64,000 bases of DNA from JACRCG01 sp964524835 (GTDB lineage Bacteria > Desulfobacterota > Desulfuromonadia > Geobacterales > Pseudopelobacteraceae): positions 1 to 64,000 of the forward strand of contig CAZGEG010000011.1 in the NCBI GenBank assembly GCA_964524835.1, given 5' to 3'. The stretch's first letter is position 1. The number at the start of each line of letters is the position of its first letter. A program made the position numbers and the translations under genes. Below the pieces are notes generated by a model. The model saw only the letters and a list, made by a program, of their open reading frames with translations, did no database searches and was not told where the DNA came from. This document shows positions 1 through 9,600 of the stretch, one piece after another.

Positions 1-830
1 GAATAACAAAACCGAGTCTTGTGCAACAATTTTTGATTACTAAAGAACCAAGAATGCCTGTAATAGAAGCTAAAGCTGAAATAATTGCGTATCCTATGGC
101 GGTAGAGCCTGACATCGTCAAATGGACATTAGGTGTCACATACACAGATAACGGGAGAAATGATAGCAAGTCAGTGTCTGAGATTGTTTATGGTGGTAGC
201 TGGCAACCAGATTTTGGCGCTGTTGTCGCCGGCAATAAACTTAGTCTTATCGCTGAAGCAAGTGTTGGAACTAAAACTATTAAAGGAGAATTGAATGGAT
301 TAAATATTAAAGGGATAAACCCTGATATTAGCCAAGTCCAAGCAATTTTTAAGGACTATGGAATACTGGGCAGAGTTGCAGATGAATATCTTATGTGTAG
401 AGAATCTCACTATAAACAGTTCAAAAGTAATGGAACTCCAACCTTTGGTGGTCCGAGAGGGTTTGGAATAATGCAGGTTGATCCACCAACTGACCCGCAA
501 CAGATTTGGAATTGGAAGATGAATGTAACTGAAGGTTTGAATCGACTCACAGAAAAACAAAGCATGGCAATTAATCATCTAAGCTCATACTTTTACACTG
601 ACGAGCAGCAATTGAAGGAGACAGTATCATTGTATAATGGCGGATATTATTACAAAGTTGGAAACATAATAGATAGTAATGGAAACAGTAAATTAGGGTG
701 GGTAAGAAGGGATATTACTTGTAACCAATGCACAGACAGCAATGGAATCACTAGATATAATAATGGCATTGGCGCTGATGGGATCTGCAAACCGTATGGT
801 GTCTGTTATGTTGATCATGGTTGTCCATAA
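1..830 (+). CDS. Lysozyme/transglycosylase-like protein, 5' end cut by window edge
   Basis: The frame is open to base 3 of the window, so the first possible start inside it (GTG at 21) is probably internal and the N-terminus lies outside. About 270 residues are visible. Residues 105-220 (counted from that GTG) resemble a lysozyme/soluble lytic transglycosylase fold: a Glu in CRESHYKQF is a plausible catalytic acid, followed by the GFGIMQV motif typical of SLT-like domains and the late N-G-G-Y-Y-Y stretch. The preceding 100 residues look like a beta-rich domain with no family I can name. The C-terminus is Cys-rich (C-N-Q-C, C-K-P-Y-G-V-C, C-P at the end), suggesting disulfides outside the cytoplasm. 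Base composition is AT-rich compared with most of the window. Peptidoglycan cleavage is inferred; the family call rests on short motifs. Confidence 0.6.
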   Translation, partial: ITKPSLVQQFLITKEPRMPVIEAKAEIIAYPMAVEPDIVKWTLGVTYTDNGRNDSKSVSEIVYGGSWQPDFGAVVAGNKLSLIAEASVGTKTIKGELNGLNIKGINPDISQVQAIFKDYGILGRVADEYLMCRESHYKQFKSNGTPTFGGPRGFGIMQVDPPTDPQQIWNWKMNVTEGLNRLTEKQSMAINHLSSYFYTDEQQLKETVSLYNGGYYYKVGNIIDSNGNSKLGWVRRDITCNQCTDSNGITRYNNGIGADGICKPYGVCYVDHGCP

Positions 831-872
831 TGAAAAACACAACTGATTAAATAATAGTAAAAAGGAAATAAT

Positions 873-2324
873 ATGAAATTAACATTCACAATTACGTTGT
901 TTGTATTTATTGGTAGTGTTTTTTATCCAATAGTTTCCTATGCCGATTCCGATCTGATAAAAACTAACCTTAGAGATGTGACATGGATTACGATTGACCA
1001 AGCAAGCCATGTAATGCACAACAAAGACAAATGGAATGGCCCAAAAGACTTGTCTTTTCGATATAAGCTAATGGAGGCTAAAGGACTTCTTTATCTCTGG
1101 GTGGATGTGACAGATGACAAGGTGATTATTAAGGATGCTGATACAATTGTGTCGGATCATGTGGAAATCTGGCTTGCAGACCCACGTTTATCCGATGTTC
1201 ATAAGAAGAGTTTAGCCACATTACAAGATATGATGAAAAAGTTGAGTGATGCTTTAGCAAATAAAGATGAGGATGTTCAAAATGTTAGAGAGAGTGTTAC
1301 GTTTACCTTAAACCAGATGAAAACATTAAAAAAAATGTACGTTAACAATAAGTATTATACTCAGCTTATTTTTAACAAGAAAACACTGTTATCGTATCCT
1401 CCCGATATTAGTACTAAAAACATATATTATGAATACTTGCCAACAAACACGGGCTATGAGTTAGTGGCAAAAATACCACTAAATGCAACATGCGACTACA
1501 AGTCATCAATAATTGGAAAAATTAAGTATTTAATAGACGTTGTAGATATTGACCAAATTGATTCAACCAGTCAGAAAACGCTAATTTCTTCATCTAATGC
1601 TAGGATCTACTCAAAACCTGATACTTTTAATACGTTGGATTTTAAAGAGCCATATTATTTACCACTATCGAGTGATACCGGCATAAATGCAAAAATACTA
1701 TCGAATGGTTATTTAAAAGCAATGAAGGGTTCGTATGAATATTATTCTGAGATTATGAATACTTTTTTTGGAGGCATATTTCTCGATAACTTCGATTATC
1801 CCGGCTTTTTCAAACCGATGGTTATGGATTCTGTCTCAACGACAAAGGAAATAAATCTTTTCTGTCATGGAACAAATCTTATCATATCCAATAGCAAAAA
1901 AGACATTAAGAACATTGATTTCAGCAATAATGCGCATGTAGAAGGTAATGCAAAATGCAAAATTTTATTTAACGCATCCAATTCAAAGATGCATTACGCT
2001 ATTCTTGAGGCTACAGGGTCTTCCAGGCATTTTCAAGGTTCTGGACAGTGTGGTGCTGGAGAGGAAGCGTCGATCATCTGGATTGGAATTGGCAGGGACT
2101 TCAACAACTTTGTTATTGAATCATTTCCTTTTTTATCATGTCTTTCATCGATAGAAACCGACGAGCACATACTTGATTCAACTAAGTTGCAAATCAAGAC
2201 AACTGATTTTAAAAATAAAAAAATCCGCATTATGAAGTACCAGGCAGATAAACCGGAGAAAGGGTTGGTCATATCTGAACAGCCTTTCTGGAAACCGACA
2301 CCCCGAAATAATGCTTCCCCATAA
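873..2324 (+). CDS. Secreted CBM9/DOMON-like protein
   Basis: A 483-residue protein. Residues 1-24 form a signal peptide (Lys, a hydrophobic run, then Ser-Tyr-Ala). Residues 30-115 resemble a carbohydrate-binding-module-9-like sandwich: a W-N-G-P-K-D-L-S-F-R-Y stretch, L-L-Y-L-W-V-D-V-T-D-D-K, then D-H-V-E-I-W-L-A-D, the usual CBM9 order of dLyl.v.v.D and DsvElwlD. A Lys-rich, probably helical insert (115-165) follows, then a beta-rich C-terminal half with no recognised family. The start is supported by AAAAAGGAAATAAT just upstream. It lies 43 bp after the transglycosylase-like gene and shares its AT-rich composition, so the two may form a transcript. A role in binding glycans in the envelope is inference only; the C-terminal 300 residues are unassigned. 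Confidence 0.6.
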   Translation: MKLTFTITLFVFIGSVFYPIVSYADSDLIKTNLRDVTWITIDQASHVMHNKDKWNGPKDLSFRYKLMEAKGLLYLWVDVTDDKVIIKDADTIVSDHVEIWLADPRLSDVHKKSLATLQDMMKKLSDALANKDEDVQNVRESVTFTLNQMKTLKKMYVNNKYYTQLIFNKKTLLSYPPDISTKNIYYEYLPTNTGYELVAKIPLNATCDYKSSIIGKIKYLIDVVDIDQIDSTSQKTLISSSNARIYSKPDTFNTLDFKEPYYLPLSSDTGINAKILSNGYLKAMKGSYEYYSEIMNTFFGGIFLDNFDYPGFFKPMVMDSVSTTKEINLFCHGTNLIISNSKKDIKNIDFSNNAHVEGNAKCKILFNASNSKMHYAILEATGSSRHFQGSGQCGAGEEASIIWIGIGRDFNNFVIESFPFLSCLSSIETDEHILDSTKLQIKTTDFKNKKIRIMKYQADKPEKGLVISEQPFWKPTPRNNASP

Positions 2325-2354
2325 CAATGTGTCAATCAACAAATGACATACGGC

Positions 2355-2461
2355 GGGAAACGGGGACAGGCTACTTTATAATCTGCCTCCACCAAAAGCA
2401 GGTTGAATGTGTAGCGTGAAACATTCAATAACCAGGAGATCAGCATGCCGCGAGTAGCACG
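2355..2461 (+). repeat. RAYT element left end, copy 1
   Basis: A 107-bp unit starting with GGGAAACGGGGACAGGCTAC and running into the first codons of a transposase gene. It matches 2681-2787 at all but one position. It contains the 14-mer GGGGACAGGCTACT (2362-2375), whose exact reverse complement lies at 3590-3603 beyond the intact transposase. Confidence 0.8.
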
Positions 2462-2783
2462 GGGATTGGCCGACGGGCTGATCTACCACATCATAAACAG
2501 GGGAAACGGACGCCAGCAGGTCTTTCACACTGATGGCGATTACCGTGCCTTTGCTGAGCTGATGGCTGAAGCCAGTGAACGGTACCCTGTCAAGGTGCTG
2601 GCGTGGTGCATCATGCCCAACCACTTCCACCTGCTGGTATCTCCCGAGCGTGCAGACGACCTGGGGGAAACGGGGACAGGGGGAAACGGGGACAGGCTAC
2701 TTTATAATCTGCCTCCACCAAAAGCAGGTTGTATGTGTAGCGTGAAACATTCAATAACCAGGAGATCAGCATGCCGCGAGTAG
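2445..2783 (+). pseudogene. Truncated RAYT (IS200-like, Y1_Tnp) transposase
   Basis: The first 72 codons match the intact copy at 2926-3594 with about four base differences over 217 bp, including the HUH metal-binding motif N-H-F-H. After Ala-Asp-Asp-Leu, at about 2661, the frame runs into a second copy of the element's left end (two GGGAAACGGGGACAGG units) and reads out as an unrelated tail of about 40 residues. The catalytic Tyr region is therefore absent and the product should be inactive. The base differences show that this is a separate, diverged copy and not a pure assembly duplicate. Confidence 0.8.
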
Positions 2784-2787
2784 CACG
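2663..2787 (+). repeat. RAYT element left end, copy 2, with doubled 16-bp unit
   Basis: GGGAAACGGGGACAGG occurs twice in a row (2665-2680 and 2681-2696). The second continues as the same leader found at 2355-2461 until the assembly gap. Its position inside the first transposase copy implies insertion of one element into another, or misassembly across repeats. Confidence 0.75.
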
Positions 2788-2887
2788 NNNNNNNNNNNNN
2801 NNNNNNNNNNNNNNNNNNNNNNNNNNNNNNNNNNNNNNNNNNNNNNNNNNNNNNNNNNNNNNNNNNNNNNNNNNNNNNNNNNNNNNN
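2788..2887. other. Assembly gap (100 N)
   Basis: Exactly 100 N, the usual placeholder for a gap of unknown size. Both flanks carry the same transposase leader (ending at codon 6 on the left, starting about 38 bp before the ATG on the right), so a repeat collapse or a missing repeat copy lies here. Confidence 0.95.
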
Positions 2888-2925
2888 ATGTGTAGCGTGA
2901 AACATTCAATAACCAGGAGATCAGC

Positions 2926-3594
2926 ATGCCGCGAGTAGCACGGGGATTGGCCGACGGGCTGATCTACCACATCATAAACAGGGGAAACGGACGCCAGCAG
3001 GTCTTTCACACTGATGGCGATTACCGTGCCTTTGCTGAGCTGATGGCTGAAGCCAGTGAACGGTACCCTGTCAAGGTGCTGGCCTGGTGCATCATGCCCA
3101 ACCACTTCCATCTGCTGGTTTCTCCCGAGCGTGCCGACGACCTGAGCCGGTGGATGCAATGGTTCATGACCAGCCATGTCCGTCGTTATCACCGCTTTTA
3201 CAACAGCAGCGGCCATGTATGGCAGGGGAGATACAAAAGCTTCATAGTCCAGGAGGACTCGCATCTGCTTACCGTCATGAGATACATAGAAGGAAACCCC
3301 GTGCGGGCACACATCGTCCCGTCGGCCAAGGATTGGAACTGGTCTTCGCATCGGGGGCGTACGGGTATTGCCAAATCATGTGCGGCACAATTGCCGGTTG
3401 AAATGCCATCCGATTGGACATCTCATGTGGATCAAATGTTGACCGAGGATGAGCTTGCAAAGATAAAAACCAGTATGCATAGACAAACGCCCTTTGGCTC
3501 GCCCCCCTGGCAGACGAACATCTGCCGGGAACTGGGGATTGAATCAACACTCAAGCCGAAGGGGAGACCGAGATTGTGGGGACAGGAAAAGTAG
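2926..3594 (+). mobile_element. REP-associated tyrosine transposase (RAYT), IS200-like
   Basis: A 222-residue protein of the Y1_Tnp/IS200-like family. It has the HUH motif N-H-F-H-L-L-V at about residues 60-66, H-V-W-Q-G-R-Y, and R-Y-I-E-G-N-P-V-R with the likely catalytic Tyr. RAYTs are single-stranded DNA nucleases associated with short palindromic repeats and are usually single-copy and domesticated. The start follows CAGGAGATCAGC, a good ribosome binding site. The gene ends inside a palindrome, and its flanks carry an exact 14-bp inverted repeat (GGGGACAGGCTACT on the left; its complement at 3590-3603), which I take as the element boundaries. The left flank of this copy is partly hidden by the N gap. 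Confidence 0.88.
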
Positions 3595-3610
3595 CCTGTC
3601 CCCTTTTTTT
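3578..3610 (+). terminator. Intrinsic terminator formed by the RAYT right end
   Basis: Perfect 9-bp stem GGGGACAGG / CCTGTCCCC with an 8-base loop, followed by seven T. The stem overlaps the last codons of the transposase and uses the same sequence as the element's terminal repeat. It ends 26 bp before the start codon of the giant gene. Confidence 0.75.
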
Positions 3611-3636
3611 ATTCTTTTTTTGATCAAGGAGCAACC

Positions 3637-6600
3637 ATGAGCACTGCACGAGCCACTCGCCGGATAGTTACACTATTGATATGCATGGTCTTGATTCTGT
3701 TTGGCACCGGATCTGCTGTCCTGGCGCAGGACATGAGCATTGCAAATGGCTTAAACTGGCTTGTCACTGCCCAGAACATTGACGGCAAATGGGGGTCAAT
3801 CAACGGTATACGGGACACGGAGACTGTTGTTAATGCCTTCCGCGATCTCGGACAAACAGGCGATTCCTCCCGAAAAGCGCTTGACTGGATCGTAGCGGCT
3901 GATATCGAAAGTAATGACTATCTTGCCCGTAAAATAGTGTCCCGGGTTGGCAGCGGTACAGATATGTCTGCCGATGTGCAGAGGTTGGTTTCAAACCAGA
4001 ACCCTGACGGGGGGTGGGGATACGCTCTTGATTATGAAAGTAGCGCCTTTGATACATCGATTGCTGCTTTGGCCTTGCAGGCAGCCGGTTACCAGAATAA
4101 TGCAGTCCTCACGAATGCCGTTGCCTTTCTGACATCAAGTCAGAATGCAGACGGTAGTTGGAGTATTTTGGCTGATGTGCCAGGTGATGTGACGACAACG
4201 TCATTAAGCCTGCTTGCCATCAAACGTTGCAGCAGTGCCGGGTTGCCGGTGCAGGCGGGTCTGATCGGTAAAAGCGTAACATGGCTCAGTGCCAAACAAA
4301 ATATCGACGGAGGTTTTGGCAGCTCGCCCTCGACAACCTACGAGACTGCGCTTGCCCTTGCAACATTGGTGGAAGCGGGACAAATACAGCCGTTGCCGCT
4401 GATAAACGCCACCAACTATCTCAAGGCCGCCCAGCGTGCGAACGGCAGCTGGAACGACAGCGCCTATGATACCGCCTTGGCCCTCGATACCCTTGCCGGA
4501 CTGAATCCAAACCTGACCATTTCTGCAACAGACCTTTCACTTTCCGCGCTTACGCCCGTGAGTGGAACTACTGTCACCGTACGTGCGGTCATCAAAAATA
4601 CCGGAACCGGTGCAGGGAAAAATGTTCCGGTTCTGTTTTTTTCGGAATCTCCGGAACACCAACTTGTCCAGATCGGACAAACACACATCATACAGACTAT
4701 TGATGTGGGCGCGACAACTACTCTGACTGCGGATTTCGACACCACGGGCAAAAGCGGGCCGTACACGATTTGGGTAAAAATCGATCCCGATAATACCGTC
4801 TCCGAGCTTACAAAAACCGATAACCAAACCTCGAAAGCGATCAATATTGTTCCACTGAAACCGGACTTCAGCGTGTCGAATGCAGACCTGTCGATTTTGC
4901 CGACTGTACCCAAAAGCGGAGAAACGGCAAAAATCACCGTGACCGTCAACAATATTGGCACAACCGAAGCGGCCAATATCCCGGTACAGATATCCGCCTT
5001 ATCTCCGGATAACATCCAAACACAACTGGGAACGCAGTTGATCCCGCTTATCCTGGCAGGTGGAACAGCCACGGTAACAGTGAATTTCGACACCAAAGGA
5101 TTACAAGGTAACTATAATCTCCATGTCAATATTGACCCGACCGGAACATTTGATGAGCTGCTGAAAACAAATAACCAGGCATCAAAACCGCTGTCGATAA
5201 CAGCGGTTGCGGAATTGACGGTGACATCGTTCACGCTTTCGAAAGATTCCGTCAACGCCGGAGATGACGTCAAACTGACCACAACGGTAAGCAATCTGGG
5301 GAATGCTGCTGCCAGCTCGATCGATATAGCCTATTACGCCAAGTCGATTGCCGACGAAAATCTGATCGGAAAAAACACCATTCCGTCGTTAGGCCTTGGA
5401 GAATCAGCAACAAGGGAATTAGTCTGGAAGAGCGGTCTGGCCGGAATGGCGATGCCGGTTTACGCCGTTGCTGATCCTAGGAATAAAATCCCGGAAGTTG
5501 ACAAGAACAACAACCAGGCATCGCAGCTGATAGATATTGCCGCTGTGACTGACGCAAACCTGGCCGTTTCATACAAGGACATCTCGTTCACTCCATCAAT
5601 CCTTAAGCAGGGCAGTACGGCAGTCATCACGGCAAACATTAATAATAGTGGTTTTGCTCCTGTTGATACGGCGAATGTTGCCATGTACCTCGGCGATCCT
5701 GGTCAAAATGGCGTGCTGATAGGTTCAACGTCGGTGCAGAATATCCTTCCTGGCGCAACGGCACCGGCTCGCTTTAGCTGGGCAAACATCCCTGTTTCAG
5801 GGTCACAGATGCTCTATTTCAAGATAGATCCAGCCAATACTGTTCGAGAATTCAAAAAAGACGACAACGATACGTTTGTAATGGTGGATATACGTGCCCT
5901 TCCCGATTTGCAGATTGCCGACAATTCCATAATTATTACCCCGGCCTATCCAAAAGAAGGCGATACGGTGGCGCTTGATGTAACTGTGCTGAACAGCGGC
6001 GAGCAGGATGCAACCTACGTTACCGTACAGATTACGGAGGGGGGCACGGTTATCGGCAGCCAGGTCATTCCGGTGGTTGCGGCCGGTTTGACAGCAAAGG
6101 CCTCATTCACGTACAGCACGACAGGCAAAATTGGGCCTCATCAAATTTCCACGATCATCGATCCGGAAAGTATAATTGCTGAACAGAGCAGGGTAAACAA
6201 CTCAGCAAAAGCCTCATTCATAGTTCAGAATTCAAAACTCTGGATTTCGGAACGCTATTTTTCTCCCAATGGCGATGACGTCAAGGACAGCACGAATATT
6301 TCTTTCCGCTTGGATGCACCGTCAAAGGTGAAAGTAATTGTTGTCAACGGTGTGGAGGAAATTGACAGGACATTCAGTGGCGGCGAGTTGGATAATACTG
6401 CCGGAACCGAGGTCGTCTGGGATGGGAAAAACGATACCGGTTCAGTCGTTGATGACGGGACATACCAGATTAAATTGGTTAATGCTGAGAACGTAGTTCT
6501 TGCAAGCCTGCCGGTTGAAGTGGACACCAACCGGTCACCGCTGACGGATGCAATCGGGACACCATATTTGCTATTCAATAACCTCACTTGCCAGATTCCG

Positions 6601-9600
6601 GACGGGGGCTTTTCAAACTGGAGCTGGCTCCCCTATGACAGCGGAATTTTGTTTGATAACAGTTATTCCCAGCCCGGTTTTCCGGCGGGAACCTATCAGA
6701 TGTCACCTGTTGGGGATGATATCTGGAAGGTGACCCCTGACAATTGGAGTGATGGCACCTTTGATTACACGAAAGAGCCATATAGCACCTTGTCCCCGGA
6801 TGGATCGCGCTTCGTCTATGTATTAACTAAGTACAACAGGACCAGTAAGCAAACGACCCGAAGCCTTTTGGTGCAAAGCGTTGATGGTCAAGGGCTGAGG
6901 AGTCTTGTTGAAGATTCTACGGGATATTTTTATGACATGAACTGGTCTCCTGACGGCAACAACCTTTCTTTCCAGTTGACACCAATGAATAACTGGAATG
7001 CCGATTTGTTCCTGATAAATCCTGACACAGGCATGAGTCGTATGTTGCACAAAGGATACGTATGGAACAGTGTGTGGTCTCCCGACAGTACTTCGCTGGC
7101 TTTTGAAATTTCTCAACAGTGTGATGATGCCGGTTGTAAACAAATTAACCCGACCTTGATGGTTGCCGGTCGTGATGGCGTCACTAAGGCTATCTACACT
7201 TCTCCGGATGACACTTTTGATATTCGTTGGCTTGCCGAGGGTAAACTTCTCATTGAAAAGGGGTGGAGGACACCCCAGTTGGTCTTAGTTGATTCGCTGA
7301 ATCCGGAAACGGCAAAACTTATTACGACCGAAACGGATGATTTCAGTGTCAATTCACGATATGAGATTAGCCCAGATGGACGCAGCATTGCTTACCTGGT
7401 GGCAGATGCAGTCTTACCTGATCCGGTACATCAAAGTGTCTGGTTGGCTGACTTGAATGGTGAAAGCATTAATGTTGGTGACATTGGCCTCGCGTTGATA
7501 ACCAACTGCGAAGGTGCCTGTCTGAATACGCCGAAAATGCTCTGGGCGAAAGATAGCAGTAAGTTTGCCTACGTGGAGACAAAATATCGTGAGGCAGATA
7601 ACCAGATAGACGAAAATATTTCCGTCTACGATCTTGGTTCTGGCTCGATCAATACTACCAATATATCTGTGCTGGAAGCATCGACCGATAGCTACTATGA
7701 CAATCCGGCAGCAGAAACTCCTCGAACAGTAAACCGTCTGATTGCTTGGCTTGCTGATGATAGAAGCATTTTGATCGATTCGACAGAAGGTTATTATGCA
7801 ATAAATACAGTAACTGCCATCCGCAGCGGCACGTTGCCCATACCGGCGGACTCCTCAAATATCAACTTATCCCGTTTGCAGAGATATCTTGTTTACACCG
7901 TTTATGGCGAGCCAAATCCGGCGTGCATTGATCAGTCAGGATGGGCTACATGGTCGATTGGTTCACTCCTGAATTTGACCGCGGATTTGAGGGTCTCCAA
8001 AAACAAATCGGCCATAAAATTGAAGGGAATTGCGGCAGACAAAAACTTTGAAGGATACCGGATTGAATATGCGGATAAGAAGTCGCCCGAACAATGGCAT
8101 CTCGTCATGCCGCCATCGGATACTCCCGTATTGGACAATATATTTACTACCTGGATACCTCCCTATGAAGGTGTGTTCCTGGTAAAGCTGACTGTTTGGG
8201 ATAGTGCCGGTAATACGGCGATTGACAGGAAACGTGTTTCCTGGGGACAATCTGCCAGCGTAACCAATATATATACTTCAACCAGTTTGTTTTCGCCGAA
8301 TGGTGATGGCGTCAAGGAAACTGTTGAATTGCATTACACGGTTCTGGAACCCGTTCATCTTGAATTCATCATTGTTGATGAAAATAACATGCCTGTAAGG
8401 ACATTCTTCAAGGATTATGCAACACTTGGCGAGGATAATATTGTTTGGGATGGCCGGGATGACTTGGGGCAGATGGTCAAAGACGGAAAATACTTAATCA
8501 GGCTTTTTGACTACGAATTTCAAGTGGAAGTTGACGGGACGGCTCCACAAGCGAACTTAATAGCATCCCGGTATTTTATCACTACCGATCCTGTTGATTC
8601 ATTTGCGAACCCACCGTTACCTCCGCCCGTACCGTACGTTGCTTCAACGCTGAGTGCCTCTGCAATTGATAAAAATTTGAAAAGATGGACTCTTGAATAC
8701 AGCGTTGAAGGCAATCCGGCAGAATGGATCGAATATGCAACTGGTGACGTCGCAACGTTTAAGTCTGATGCGGAGGGCAAGCTTGTCGACAACTATAGCA
8801 CTACCAAAAAGGACTATGATATTCAATGGTTGTTGAACAAGCCATTCAGGTTGACGGTAGAAGATTACAGTGGTTCAGTAACGCGATCTTTTGCAGAATT
8901 TGATCAGGAGCTGATTCTCATTAATTCATTTGATGGTGGGGCTGTAAGTATTCCTCCAATTTCAAATATGGGTGATATAGGAGTAAGTGCGATTCGTTCT
9001 CGTCAAGGTCTTGCTCAAGGGGTGCATTCTCTTGGCATGGTCTATTTCTTAAAGAAGCCAATAGATAAAGCATATATCCAATATGAGATTGGAAAAGATA
9101 TTTGGCGTGATGAAGTGTTTGATTTGAAACGAGGAAATATCAATCTTACTTCCGAAATTACCGCCGTAAGGATGAGGTTTATAGACACTAGCGGGAAAGT
9201 CCATTTTTCAAATAAACTTTTGACTCCGCTATCCTCAAGTTTTGGACTGAGAATAATTTGTGGCAAATCGAAAGAAGAGAATTACCTGCAAGCAACAAGT
9301 TTTTTGGGGAATCTGTCGATAATCAAGCTTCAACAGAAAACAGGATCCGATACTTGGGCCGATTACTATACTTATCAAGGAAATGTCATCCCGAGTGGCG
9401 TTTTTACTGCTGTTTTACCGCAAGCCTCCGGGGCAGTACGTATGGTGGGCATAGATACTAACGGGATACAGTTTACAACACAAGACGTTCAATACCCGCA
9501 GGTGTGTTCCAATGTCGGCGTCCACAATTCAATTAAATATGAAAAAACGTCAGAATGCGGTGAAATGTCAGCAAAAGCGTTGGTATCTGCGTATTACGAG

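Noticed and set aside
2355..2787. Repeated 16-107-bp units considered as a CRISPR array
   Set aside because: Irregular spacing, no unique spacers, and the repeats include transposase codons.
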